Of a stretch of 64,000 nt of DNA, positions 25,856 through 34,428 are shown in pieces (position 1 is the stretch's first letter; every line of letters begins with the position of its first letter). Made by a program: the position numbers and the translations under genes. The notes beneath the pieces were generated by a model, which was not told the DNA's origin, made no database searches, and was given only the letters and a program-made list of their open reading frames with translations. The DNA lies in the NCBI RefSeq assembly GCF_024436055.1, contig NZ_JANFNH010000031.1:1-64000 (forward strand). Reading direction: 5' to 3'. The stretch comes from Streptantibioticus rubrisoli. GTDB lineage: Bacteria > Actinomycetota > Actinomycetes > Streptomycetales > Streptomycetaceae.

Positions 25856-25885
25856 CAGGCGGCGAACCCACATGTCCGCCGCCTG
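25856..25885 (+). terminator. Terminator after WYL gene
   Basis: CAGGCGGCG (25856-25864) and CGCCGCCTG (25877-25885) form a perfect 9-bp stem with a 12-base loop, 33 bases past the stop. Confidence 0.75.
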
Positions 25886-26395
25886 TGGACCGGGGATCGT
25901 TTGACCGATCTCTCGTTGCGGAAGCGGTGGTTACCGGAACCTGTTCATAACTCCTCTCCCGATCAGGTGCGTTAAGGGGGGGGGACTGCCGATTCCTGTT
26001 AAGAGTCACGCTGTGGCGTGCGTATGTGGGGCGAGGGCGTCTTAGCGCCACGCTACGAGCGAGGAACTGCCAAGGATGCTCCTGGAGATCGCCGAGTGCG
26101 TTTCGGCTGGCATTGGTGTCAGCCATGCGGTGCGCGGCGCGGTCGCCGCCACCGGCTGGCCAAGACGCGCCGTCGCGAACGCCGCGCACCGTTCGCTTCA
26201 ACGGAGGTGGCGTCACAGCTGGTTCACCGTCTGCCGCTGGGGACGGTCGTCCATTGCCAGGTAACCGATGGCAGCACGTTGATCGCGGGGCGCAGTCTTC
26301 CACAACGAACAGGGCGTGATGAGCCGCGTCCTCCAGCGCATGCTGGACCGTCTCGACGCGTCAGCGGATTTTTGGCGCCGCGTTCCGTTCCGCAG
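25886..26395. other. About 500 bases without a recognised gene
   Basis: Contains a run of nine G at 25976-25984. A minus-strand reading across 26230-26350 (VQHALEDAAHHALFVVEDCA then RDQRAAIGYLAMDD) is protein-like in two frames and could be a broken small gene, but I do not recognise it. Confidence 0.3.
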
Positions 26396-26540
26396 TCATC
26401 TGGCGCGGAACGGGCTGAGCGCTCTCGAGCCCTTCGGGGTGCCCAGGCGGCGCCGGTGGGTGGCCAGGAGCCGGGCCAGGAACTTTCCGACGTGGAGCGG
26501 GACGTCGAGCGTGGCAGCATAGGTGACCAATGTGAAGCCT
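26396..26540 (-). pseudogene. IS5-type transposase, N-terminal fragment
   Basis: Minus-strand reading VTYAATLDVPLHVGKFLARL then LATHRRRLGTPKGSRALSPF matches the conserved opening of a large group of Streptomyces IS5-like transposases. It stops after about 45 residues and runs out of homology, so the catalytic part has been lost. Confidence 0.65.
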
Positions 26541-26565
26541 CTGGTTGTCGTAGTGAAGGAGCGAG

Positions 26566-27216
26566 ATGCAGGCGTTGAGACTCGGCCCCACAAGCCATGA
26601 GCGAGTTGTGCTCTTCGCCGCCGGAGCAGGTGGCGATCCGGAGCGTTACCGACCCCTCCTGGAGTATCTAGCAGCCCACGATTGCCAGGTCATCGCGCCC
26701 CACTTCGAGCGCCTTGTCGCGCGGGAGGCGACCACGGCTGAGCTGCTCACGCGTCCGGTCGGGCTGGTCGAGGCGCTCGACCGATGGGCTTCTCCAGGCG
26801 CAGCGGTTGTGGTGGTCGGCCACTCCATCGGTGGATGGGCTGCCCTCTGCCTCGCCGGTGCGACGCCCTGGGGGCGGGACGGCAAGCCACTGGATGTGCC
26901 ACGAGAGCCACGTGTCAGCCGTCTCGTCTTGTACGCGCCCGCAGCCGGTTGGTTCGCCGCTCCGGGCGCCTTGGACGCGGTGACGCTGCCGCTGCTCGTC
27001 TATGCGGGAGAACTGGACACCATCACGCCCGTCGAGCAGGCCATCCACTTGAAGAGCGCACCGGCCGAAGTCGACCTTCGCGTCGTGCCGAAAGCCGGTC
27101 ACTTCAGCTTCATGCATACGCCCCCGCCCGGCACGGCCGACGATGACGCCTTCGACCGTGGCCGGTTCCTCACCGACCTCGCACAAACGACCATGGAGTT
27201 CGCCACCGCGCCCTGA
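26566..27216 (+). CDS. Alpha/beta-hydrolase family protein
   Basis: A 216-residue cytoplasmic hydrolase. The nucleophile elbow G-H-S87-I-G-G is intact; Asp151 (GELDTITP) and His179 (PKAGHFSFM) complete a normal triad. The N-terminal VVLFAAGAGGDPERYRPLLE strand and oxyanion region resemble platelet-activating-factor-acetylhydrolase and chlorophyllase-like plasmid hydrolases. The ATG follows AAGGAG by five bases. It stands alone between an IS fragment and a GNAT gene; the substrate is probably an ester but is unknown. Confidence 0.85.
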   Translation: MQALRLGPTSHERVVLFAAGAGGDPERYRPLLEYLAAHDCQVIAPHFERLVAREATTAELLTRPVGLVEALDRWASPGAAVVVVGHSIGGWAALCLAGATPWGRDGKPLDVPREPRVSRLVLYAPAAGWFAAPGALDAVTLPLLVYAGELDTITPVEQAIHLKSAPAEVDLRVVPKAGHFSFMHTPPPGTADDDAFDRGRFLTDLAQTTMEFATAP

Positions 27217-27484
27217 TACGCCGGGTGAGGCAGTCTTTCGCACCCATCACAGTCAGCCACCCGGCCTACCGGGGTCCCCAAACACCGAGCGTCAGGTGGT
27301 CAGCGCAACGAGCAGGCCAGCGGCCAACTGCGCACTGTATGAGCCAAGTCGGGTCCTACCAGGGGCTGCACGTTCGTCTGCAGTCAGCCCTACATCAGAG
27401 ATCATTTCGCTGAGAAATCCTCACTGATCCACAGCAGCCAGTAGGTTCGTCTCACCGGAGCTGGTACGGAGAGAGGCTGTTGGG

Positions 27485-28114
27485 GTGCTTACGCTGACGG
27501 AGATTGCTGAGAATCCCCTGTATCTGACGCGCCGTCTGAAGACTCATGGCGGTCCGGATGTCATCTTCCGGCCCCTGACGCACGCCGACACAGGGCACTT
27601 GGCCGGGTTCCTCGCGGCTCTGTCCCCCGAATCGCGGAGGTTCAGCACCTTCGACGGGTACGACCTGGCGACCGCCCGGGAGCTGTGTGACGCGATCGCA
27701 CGCTACGACAAGCTCAGGCTGGTGCTCGAGGAAGCACCATCCAGCAGGATCGTCGGCCTGCTCGAATTCAGCCTCGATCTGACTCCCGAGGACATCGCGC
27801 GCTACCGGGACGCGGGCATCCACCTCGCCGAGACGACTGACTGCCGCTTCGGCCCCACTCTGGCTGACGATTACCAGGGCCGGGGCGTCGGGACGCTCGT
27901 CTCCCCGCTTATCACGGAGGTAACACGGCTGCTCGGCAGGACGAGGATCATCCTGTGGGGCGGCGTCCGCGCCGACAATCCTCGTGCCATCCGCTACTAC
28001 GAGAAGAACGGCTTCCAACCGGTTGGCCGCTTCACCGAGGCGGACGGCTCTCTGTCACTTGACATGATGCTGGACCTGCGCCCAGTGCCGGAGCCGGCAG
28101 GGCTCCTGACCTGA
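27485..28114 (+). CDS. GNAT-family N-acetyltransferase
   Basis: A 209-residue acetyltransferase starting at a GTG (MLTLTEIAENP). The fold begins at about residue 27 (VIFRPLTHADTGHLAGFLAA). The acetyl-CoA loop lies at DDYQGRGVGTLVSPLIT (about residues 125-141), with Q-G-R-G-V-G matching the Q/RxxGxG/A motif, and ADNPRAIRYYEKNGFQPVG is the typical last helix and strand. It moves an acetyl group to an amine on a small molecule or protein. Neighbours do not suggest the target. Confidence 0.88.
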   Translation: MLTLTEIAENPLYLTRRLKTHGGPDVIFRPLTHADTGHLAGFLAALSPESRRFSTFDGYDLATARELCDAIARYDKLRLVLEEAPSSRIVGLLEFSLDLTPEDIARYRDAGIHLAETTDCRFGPTLADDYQGRGVGTLVSPLITEVTRLLGRTRIILWGGVRADNPRAIRYYEKNGFQPVGRFTEADGSLSLDMMLDLRPVPEPAGLLT

Positions 28115-28220
28115 CACAGCCACTCGTAGGAGCGCCCGCCGACCCTTCGCAATCCGGCCGGCGACGCGCAACAGTAGCCGCCCAGCAGACCACCCACTCG
28201 CATGCCCCGCGGTGGGCGAT

Positions 28221-28460
28221 TCACGTGGCCACCGCCTCGGGACGCTCGACGAGCTGGCCGCGTTCGAAGCGGGCTCCGGCGTGCACGAGCGGGACGTGGT
28301 GGGGCCGTTGACGGCCCGCCACCGGGCCTGGACCGACTCGACAAGCTTGAGCACATCGCGAGCCCGGCGGCGCGGGCGTCGGCGTCCTTGGTGACCTTGG
28401 TGCGGAGCCGGACCGTGGCGAAGGTCGACTCGACCGGGTTGCCCGCGCTGGCGCCCGACG
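28221..28460 (-). pseudogene. IS256 (mutator)-family transposase, C-terminal fragment
   Basis: Minus-strand NPVESTFATVRLRTKVTKDA and AAGLAMC, then LKLVESVQARWRAVNGP, then in another frame HHVPLVHAGARFERGQLVER before a TGA at 28221. This is the end of an IS256-type transposase, where NPVEST contains the last catalytic Glu. Two frame changes and the missing N-terminal bulk show it is dead. Confidence 0.75.
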
Positions 28461-28677
28461 CGGTCTCGGCGGTCACCGGGTGCGAGCACCTGGCCGGACT
28501 GCCCTGCGACTTCCGCAGGCTCACCGACCCCGACGACGGAGACCTGCGGGTGGCGGCGCTGCTGCTGCGCCCCCGGATCTGCTCGCTCTCTCACCGACCT
28601 GAACCGCGCCGCGCTCGTCCTCGTCCAGCGCACGCAAGCCGACCCGATCGGCGCAGGCTGACGCCCGGCCGACCTCG

Positions 28678-29175
28678 TCAGTCGGTAACCACGAGGATCT
28701 GCGGCGAGGCGTCCTTGACGCGTGTCTTGAGCCACTTGATCTGGGTCAGTGTCTGCTGGTGGAGCCCGGAGACGTCCTCCAGCAACTCCTGGTCGCGCAC
28801 TGCCTGGGCTACCTGGGCGAGCATGATCCAGTGAATGTTGACCGCTTCGGCTTTCAGGTAGAGCTGCCGCAGGTCGCGCAGGAGCAGCAGTCCGGATTCG
28901 GGGCGGCGAGCGAAGGTCTCCGAGGCCTTGTGCCGCAGCGACCCTGCGGCCGAGGCGAGAGCGTCGGACCGTTTGGGGGCCGAGATGTCCTTGCCGAAGC
29001 GTTGGGCCCAGGCGCGGATCCGCTCGGCGTGCTGGTCGCACTGGGCGGCCAGGGTGTGACAGGGGTAGTGGGTGCCGTGGTCGGTGGACTGCCGCTCGGC
29101 GACCCCGCGGTATTCGTCGGCCAGGCCGGTCTCGGCGTCGTGGAGTTCCTCCAGCAGCTTGCCGATCTTGTTCAT
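28678..29175 (-). CDS. Helical protein co-transcribed with molybdopterin oxidoreductase, function unknown
   Basis: A 165-residue, almost entirely helical protein (MNKIGKLLEELHDAETGLAD, then YPCHTLAAQCDQHAERIRAW and LKAEAVNIHWIMLAQVAQAV). The spacing of Glu and His over four helices recalls hemerythrin- or ferritin-like bundles, but no full metal motif is clear. Its ATG overlaps the TGA of the oxidoreductase gene by four bases (ATGA), so translation is coupled. Close relatives follow the same oxidoreductase type in other actinomycetes, which suggests an accessory or metal-handling role. Inference only. Confidence 0.75.
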   Translation of the reverse strand: MNKIGKLLEELHDAETGLADEYRGVAERQSTDHGTHYPCHTLAAQCDQHAERIRAWAQRFGKDISAPKRSDALASAAGSLRHKASETFARRPESGLLLLRDLRQLYLKAEAVNIHWIMLAQVAQAVRDQELLEDVSGLHQQTLTQIKWLKTRVKDASPQILVVTD

Positions 29176-31628
29176 GACGCGCCCCTCGCCGTGCCGCCTG
29201 CCGTGCCCCTCGCCGTGCCGCCTGCCGTGCCCCTCGCCGTGCCGCCTGCCGTGCCGTCGTCGCGGGTGGCTGACAGGCCCGGCTCGGTGATCACGACGGG
29301 TCGGCCGCCGACTGCCGCGTCGGCGATCTTCTGTACGCGCACGGCGGTCACCTTGTAGATCGGCTGCTTGGAGACCGGGTCCCACTCTGTGCGGGTGAGT
29401 TCGTTGGCCGCTCGGTTGTGCCGGTCGGGGTCGGCCTGGTCGAAGTAGCCGTAGTGGAACGGGACGAACACCACCCCGGGCCTGTGTCCCCGCAGGACGG
29501 CGGGGACCTCGATTGCGCCGCGGCGGGAGCGGACCCGTACCAAGTCACCGTCGGCGATGCCTAGTTGGGCGGCGTCATCGGGGTGGAGTTCCGCCCATGC
29601 GTCCGGGGCGGCGGCCTGTAGTTGCGGTGCTCGGGCTGTCTTGGTGCGGGTGTGCCAGTGGTACACCTTGCGGCCGGTGGTGAGCCGTAGCGGGTACTCG
29701 TCATCCACCGGCTCGTGCGGCGGCAGATAGTGGGCCGCTTTGATGACCGCCCGCCCGTCCGGATCGTGCGCCCGGTACTCGTCTGCTTCGTTCTGCGCAC
29801 CGGTCACCAGGTCGTGCCCGTAGTCCTCGCAGATGTCGGGGGCGGTGAAGAAGTCGTGGTTGGTGTAGAGCCGCTCGGTTCCGCCGGGGGCCTGCTCGGT
29901 GCAGGGCCATTGCACGCCGCTGCTGTCGCGCAGCTTGTCGTAGGTCAGGGCGCTCTGGTCGCAGGGACGGCCGCGGGTGAGCTCGGTGAAGTCCCGCCAG
30001 GCCTCCTCGGGGCACGTCCAATTCACCAGCGGCTGACCGTCGTTGTCCGTGAACTCCATGCGACGGGCGTACTCCAGCAGGATCTCGAAGTCGCTCCTGG
30101 CCTGGCCGGGCGGATCGACGGCTTGCTCGGACAGGTGCACGGTGCGGTCGGCGTTGGTGTAACAGCCGGTTTTCTCACCCCACATGGCAGCGGGCAGGAC
30201 CACGTCGGCCAGTGCGGTGGTCTCGGTGGGAAAGGCGTCGCTGACCACCAGGAAGAGCCGGTCCTGCCCGTAGATGGCACGGATGCGGTGCAACTCGGGC
30301 AGGGACACGGCCGGGTTGGTGCCGGTCACCCACAGAAAGCGGATCGAACCGTCCTCGCAGTGCCGGAAGATTTCCATCGCGTGAGTGGGCGGCGCCCAGT
30401 GCGGGATCCGCGACGCATCGATGTTCCAGGCGTCGGCCAGTTCGCGGACGTGGACGTCGTTCTGCCAGTTGCGGAAACCCGGCAGGGCGCCGTTGGCACC
30501 GGTCTCGCGGGTGTTCTCGGCAGTGGGCTGACCGTTCATCTGGAACACCGTGCACCCGGGGCGGCCGATCATGCCGCGCAGCAGGTTGACGTTGTTGACC
30601 TGCACGGCGGCCGCGGTCGCCTGGTGGGACTGGTAGACGCCCTGCAGCACGGTGGAGACCAGGCGACTGCCGGTGCCGATGATGCGGGCGGCCTCCCGGA
30701 TCGCCTCGGCGGGGACCGCGCAGACCTCAGCCGCCCGCTGCGGCGGGTAGTCCGCCACCACCTGTGCCAACTCCGGGAAGCCGGTTGTGTGGGCGTCCAC
30801 GAAGGCGCGGTCGATCCAGTCGTGGGTGATCAGCTCGCCAAGGATGGCGTTGAGGACGGCCACGTTGGTGCCGGGCCGGATGGCCAGGTGCACGTCGGCC
30901 TCGCGGGCCGTCGGGGTCTGACGGGGGTCGATGACGACCACCCGGGGGCGGTCCGGGCCGCGTAGCCGGTCCAGCATGCGCGACCACAGGACCGTCTGGG
31001 TCTCGGCCGCGTTGTGCCCGACGAGGAAGAGTGTGTCGCACAGGTCGATGTCGGTGTACGAGCCGGGGTTGCCGTCGCTGCCGAAGCTCTCGACCAGCGC
31101 CCACTCGGCCGTCGCCGTGCACAGCCGGGTGTTGCCGTCCAGGTGAGGGGTACCGATGCCGCCGCGGGCGATCAGCGTCTGGGCGTAGTACTCCTCGGCG
31201 AACAGCTGGCCGCTGGTGTAGAACGCCGTCGCCAGCGGTCCGTGCTCGGCCAGCACTTCCTTCGACCGGGCGACGATCACCTCCATGGCGGTCTCCCAGT
31301 CCGTCGGCCGCAGTTCCGCGCCGACGCGTACCAGGGGCTGGGTGAGCCGCTCGCGGGAGTTGTTCGCCTGCCAGCCGAAAAGGCCCTTGGGACCCAGCCG
31401 ACCGTGGTTGACGCGGTCCGCGGCGCGGCCCCGCACCCCCACGATGCGCCCGTCGGCCACCGCGACGTCCATCCCGCAGCCGTTGGAACACAACACGCAG
31501 GCCGACGGCACCCACCGCTCGACACGCTCCGCAGGGACGGTGAGGAACTGATCGACACGCTGCGGCCACCGTTCCCCGGCAGCGAACGGCGTGCGCTCAC
31601 CCCACACATCAGCGATCCGGTCGGCCAT
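29172..31628 (-). CDS. Molybdopterin oxidoreductase, assimilatory nitrate reductase-like
   Basis: An 818-residue protein of the DMSO reductase family. The N-terminal iron-sulfur motif is C44-x2-C47-x3-C51; the fourth position, usually Cys before x-KG, is Gly in GRLGPKGLFGW, as in one actinomycete branch. The core runs through TSGQLFAEEYYAQTLIARGG, SYTDIDLCDTLFLVGHNAAE, VNNVNLLRGMIGRPG and ADVVLPAAMWGEKTGCYTNA, and ends in the molybdopterin-dinucleotide domain LTTGRKVYHWHTRTKTARAP. No twin-Arg signal: cytoplasmic, as for nitrate reduction in assimilation. The ATG at 31628 is preferred (RBS GGGACGGG). The last 30 residues are Gly-Thr-Ala-Arg repeats. Confidence 0.88.
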   Translation of the reverse strand: MADRIADVWGERTPFAAGERWPQRVDQFLTVPAERVERWVPSACVLCSNGCGMDVAVADGRIVGVRGRAADRVNHGRLGPKGLFGWQANNSRERLTQPLVRVGAELRPTDWETAMEVIVARSKEVLAEHGPLATAFYTSGQLFAEEYYAQTLIARGGIGTPHLDGNTRLCTATAEWALVESFGSDGNPGSYTDIDLCDTLFLVGHNAAETQTVLWSRMLDRLRGPDRPRVVVIDPRQTPTAREADVHLAIRPGTNVAVLNAILGELITHDWIDRAFVDAHTTGFPELAQVVADYPPQRAAEVCAVPAEAIREAARIIGTGSRLVSTVLQGVYQSHQATAAAVQVNNVNLLRGMIGRPGCTVFQMNGQPTAENTRETGANGALPGFRNWQNDVHVRELADAWNIDASRIPHWAPPTHAMEIFRHCEDGSIRFLWVTGTNPAVSLPELHRIRAIYGQDRLFLVVSDAFPTETTALADVVLPAAMWGEKTGCYTNADRTVHLSEQAVDPPGQARSDFEILLEYARRMEFTDNDGQPLVNWTCPEEAWRDFTELTRGRPCDQSALTYDKLRDSSGVQWPCTEQAPGGTERLYTNHDFFTAPDICEDYGHDLVTGAQNEADEYRAHDPDGRAVIKAAHYLPPHEPVDDEYPLRLTTGRKVYHWHTRTKTARAPQLQAAAPDAWAELHPDDAAQLGIADGDLVRVRSRRGAIEVPAVLRGHRPGVVFVPFHYGYFDQADPDRHNRAANELTRTEWDPVSKQPIYKVTAVRVQKIADAAVGGRPVVITEPGLSATRDDGTAGGTARGTAGGTARGTAGGTARGAS
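29178..29256 (-). repeat. 24-bp tandem repeat at the 3' end of the oxidoreductase gene
   Basis: A 24-base unit (plus-strand CCTGCCGTGCCCCTCGCCGT, then GCCG) is repeated three times and partly a fourth time. In the gene it encodes alternating GTAGGTAR blocks appended after the folded domain. Copy number probably varies by slippage. Confidence 0.85.
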
Positions 31629-31954
31629 AGCACCCGTCCCTTCCACGGCCGCGGAGGCTTCGATCCCGTCGTGGTCCCACCGCGACTGGCGCCTTCCAGC
31701 GGGTCACGGGTACCCCGCCGTCCGGGCGAGGCAAACCGAGCCCGCCAGTGCGCGCTACGCCGACCGTGAGACACGCCCGGGACGTCCTTCTCCTGGCCCC
31801 TGACCCCTGAGCGACATAACGGGTGCGACGGGCCACTGCCGGTACTTCGCGGCTTCGCGCCCGGCCCGCCCCGCGGCGCTGGCGACGCCGCAGGACGGCC
31901 GGTCGGCGGCACGACGTCCCGGGGCCGAGTGCTCGTCCTCGGCGCACGACCGGC
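31629..31954. other. Gap; promoter region of the molybdopterin operon
   Basis: No gene recognised. It holds the upstream region of the minus-strand oxidoreductase operon and the 3' flank of the FUSC exporter gene. No clear FNR- or GlnR-type site was identified by eye. Confidence 0.35.
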
Positions 31955-33172
31955 TCACCGCCCCTGACGAGCGTGCGGCGTACCGCCTGGACCAGCGCGT
32001 CCGTACCGGTCGCTGACCGCCTCCTCCCAGGGCGTGAGGTCCACCAGGATGTCTGCGGCGTGGACCAGCAGCGTCCCGAATCCGGCGATCTGCGGCGGGC
32101 CGCCGCTCGCCTGCCGCGGCAACTCCTGCTGGAGCCGGGCCAGCTCGCGTCGGCAGGACTCCAGGGCCTCGCCGAACACGTCGGCTTCCCCGCCGCCCGC
32201 CTCACCGTCCCCGGCCGCTGCCAGCAGCGCGGCGCGCGCCCGCGACAGCGCGGCGAGCCCCGCGAGCAACCGGGCGTAGCCGCAGAGCGTGGCCGCGTCC
32301 GGATAGCCCTGCAGCCGCTCCGAGCTCGACGTGCGGGCGAGCGTACGGGTGATCGCGGTGACCGCCTCGACGACCGCCGCCCAGCGGTTGTCCTCCGCGG
32401 CGGGCGGGGCCGGGGCGTGGGGCCGACCGAAACGCCGTACGCGCGGATTCATCCGCGAGCTCTCGTTCGCCCACTGCCGGGCGTGGCGCAGCGCGGTGAG
32501 GCGGTCGTGGAGCGCGTCGGCGCGACGCTCCCAGCCAGCCGCGGCCTCGGCGTCCCACTGCCCGCCGGTGAGCCCCTCGGCCACGGAGTCGAGGACGTCG
32601 GCTGAGCCCTCCCCGAGCCCGCGAATGTGCCGACGCACGTCCCTCAGGTGAACAGGCGGCAGGACGAGCGCGTTGACACCGATGCCGACGACCGCACCTA
32701 GCCCCGCCTCCAGCAGCCGGTGCATGACGGTCAGCGCCGACACCGGCGGCGAGGCCAGCGTGAACAGTGCCGTCGTCGGACCGTAGATGCCCTGGTCACC
32801 GAAGTGCGGCCAGTTGCTCAGCAGCATCATCAACGGCAGTACCAGCGCCATCGAGACGGTCACGCTACCGGTGGCCGTGTGCGCCCCGGCGGCCAGCAGC
32901 GTGCCCACCGCGATCGCGACCAACTGCTGGATCCCATTGCGCACCGACCGGTACACCGTCGTCTGCACCAAGACCACCGCGACCCATGGAGCCATCAACG
33001 CCGCAGGGTCCCGCAGCCAGGTCCCCGCGATCAGCCACGCGACCACCGCGGCGCCCGCCGCCTTGAATGACTGGACGGCCAGGTCCCGCTGCCGTCCAGG
33101 ACCGCTCCAGGCCCGTACCGAAGCCCGGGCCACCGCCGTGGCTTCGTCGCTCAACACCTCCCGCATGCGCAT
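31955..33172 (-). CDS. FUSC-family aromatic-acid exporter-like membrane protein
   Basis: A 405-residue inner-membrane protein. Six hydrophobic helices lie between residues 35 and 190 (AAVVAWLIAGTWL, MAPWVAVVLVQTTVY, QQLVAIAVGTLLAAGAHT, VSMALVLPLMMLL, PTTALFTLASPPVSAL, LEAGLGAVVGIGVNALVLPP), followed by a long cytoplasmic helical domain. This matches the FUSC/ArAE half-length exporters, which expel aromatic acids and related compounds. The ATG at 33172 (MRMREVLSDEA) was chosen over the longer frame, whose extra 90 residues are not protein-like. Confidence 0.88.
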   Translation of the reverse strand: MRMREVLSDEATAVARASVRAWSGPGRQRDLAVQSFKAAGAAVVAWLIAGTWLRDPAALMAPWVAVVLVQTTVYRSVRNGIQQLVAIAVGTLLAAGAHTATGSVTVSMALVLPLMMLLSNWPHFGDQGIYGPTTALFTLASPPVSALTVMHRLLEAGLGAVVGIGVNALVLPPVHLRDVRRHIRGLGEGSADVLDSVAEGLTGGQWDAEAAAGWERRADALHDRLTALRHARQWANESSRMNPRVRRFGRPHAPAPPAAEDNRWAAVVEAVTAITRTLARTSSSERLQGYPDAATLCGYARLLAGLAALSRARAALLAAAGDGEAGGGEADVFGEALESCRRELARLQQELPRQASGGPPQIAGFGTLLVHAADILVDLTPWEEAVSDRYGRAGPGGTPHARQGR

Positions 33173-33632
33173 GCCCCGCGCCTGCTCATCGCCGCCCGCA
33201 CTGATTCGCCGGTCGCGCGGATGACCGCTGCGCCTTGGGCAACCCGTGTCGTGTGGTGCCTGAATGGCCCTGTCGCTGTACGGCCTTGGCCAACTCGTGG
33301 AGGCGACATGTATCCATGGCGACTTGTACGTCCGGTGATGCGGCGGGCCGGGACGACGGATCGCGGAGCACACCCGCACGGCGCGCACGTACGGTCTTGG
33401 CGGACCGCCGGACCGCCGGACCGCGGCGCGCGAGATGCAAGACAGCTTCATGATCGCCGAGGTAGCGGAGCGTCGGCGGCGACCCGTACGAAGTCGGCGA
33501 CCGTACGAAGCGGACGCCGGTGCGTCGTCAGAAGCGTGACCGCGTGGTCGCGGACAAGGCCCTCAGCGGCGACGGCGGTGCGGACAGCGTCGGCAGGTGG
33601 CCCGGTCCGTTCCGGAGACGTGCGGAGGGTGG
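33173..33632. other. Gap with small repeats and a possible gene fragment
   Basis: Contains a 9-bp tandem repeat CGGACCGCC (about 33403-33428) and a 17-bp near-tandem repeat with the core CGTACGAAG (about 33478-33512). The minus-strand end 33448-33600, AVTLLTTHRRPLRTVADFVR, resembles the last strand of an ABC ATPase domain, but nothing more of such a gene is present. Confidence 0.35.
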
Positions 33633-34271
33633 TCAGTCCCGCGTGGACGCCGGTCGGTCGGTCTGCGAGTTCGCGTACCGCTGGTGCTTGCCCGGGTGTC
33701 CGACGGTGGGGAGCCACTGGTTGACGATGGTGTCGATGAACTCGTCGCTGGCCTCGGCGCGGTCGAAGAAGAGGCGGACGAGGAGCGGGCCGTACAGCAG
33801 GCTGTACTGTTCGCCGGTGATCTGTAGGCCGGAGGGCTCCAGCAGCTTGTTCAAGGCGGCCAGGCGGTCCTCGATGAGCCGGGCCATGGCCTGGGCGCTG
33901 TCGGGGTCGTGGTCGGCTTCGGCGGCGATGGCCAGTGCGGCGGTGCGGGTGGCCGGGACGGTGATGCCGGCGCGCAGGCTGACCAGCCAGGCGGTGGCGA
34001 CGGCGCGTACGTCGGTGCCGGGTTCGGGGTAGCCGACGTCGGGACCCTCCAGAGTGAGGTCGGTGAGCAGCGCCGCGCGGTTGGGCCAGTGCCGGTACAG
34101 GGTCTGCCGGGTGACTCCGGCGCGTTCGGCCAGGAGAGCGGTGGTCAACCCGGTCAGCCCGACTTCGGGCAGCAGCTCGCGGGCCACCGCCAGGATGCGG
34201 GCGCGGGTGCGCTGAACGCGGGGGTTGCTCGGATCCGGCTGACGCCGGTGGACGGGCGGCTTGGACGGCAT
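33633..34271 (-). CDS. TetR-family transcriptional regulator
   Basis: A 212-residue repressor. After a 20-residue basic tail, residues 21-68 are the DNA-binding domain, with TTALLAERAGVTRQTLYRHW as recognition helices. The effector domain has the TetR_C-type SLRAGITVPATRTAALAIAA and QITGEQYSLLYGPLLVRLFF helices. It is divergent from a zinc-type alcohol dehydrogenase-like quinone oxidoreductase, with two palindromes between them, the standard design for a stress-inducible reductase. Confidence 0.92.
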   Translation of the reverse strand: MPSKPPVHRRQPDPSNPRVQRTRARILAVARELLPEVGLTGLTTALLAERAGVTRQTLYRHWPNRAALLTDLTLEGPDVGYPEPGTDVRAVATAWLVSLRAGITVPATRTAALAIAAEADHDPDSAQAMARLIEDRLAALNKLLEPSGLQITGEQYSLLYGPLLVRLFFDRAEASDEFIDTIVNQWLPTVGHPGKHQRYANSQTDRPASTRD

Positions 34272-34291
34272 GGGCCCATCCTATCCAGGAA

Positions 34292-34354
34292 TCATACACA
34301 GAGTGTGATGAGGGTTACTCTGCTTCGCCTTCACGTTTCACACGGCCTGTGTGA
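34292..34354. promoter_or_regulatory. Two TetR operator palindromes
   Basis: Site 1 is TCATACAC (34292-34299) with GTGTGATGA (34303-34311). Site 2 is TCACAC (34338-34343) with GTGTGA (34349-34354). Both share the TCA-CAC/GTGTGA core and lie in the divergent gap, so two repressor dimers probably bind. A further TCACAC at 34371 may be a half site. Confidence 0.75.
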
Positions 34355-34428
34355 TACACCGGAGAGGTAATCACACATCCTGAATGATTCAGCGTGTGCC
34401 TTCCGTCTTCCCCTTTCTGGAGTTCTCG

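Noticed and set aside
28202-28834. 210-residue plus-strand frame
   Set aside because: Antisense to the IS256 fragment and the helical partner gene; family blocks are read on the minus strand.
29715-30965. 416-codon plus-strand frame
   Set aside because: Antisense to the well-supported molybdopterin oxidoreductase; its composition is that of a mirror frame.
32955-33451. Longer start for the FUSC exporter
   Set aside because: The added residues before 33172 are not protein-like and homology to exporters begins after MRMREV.
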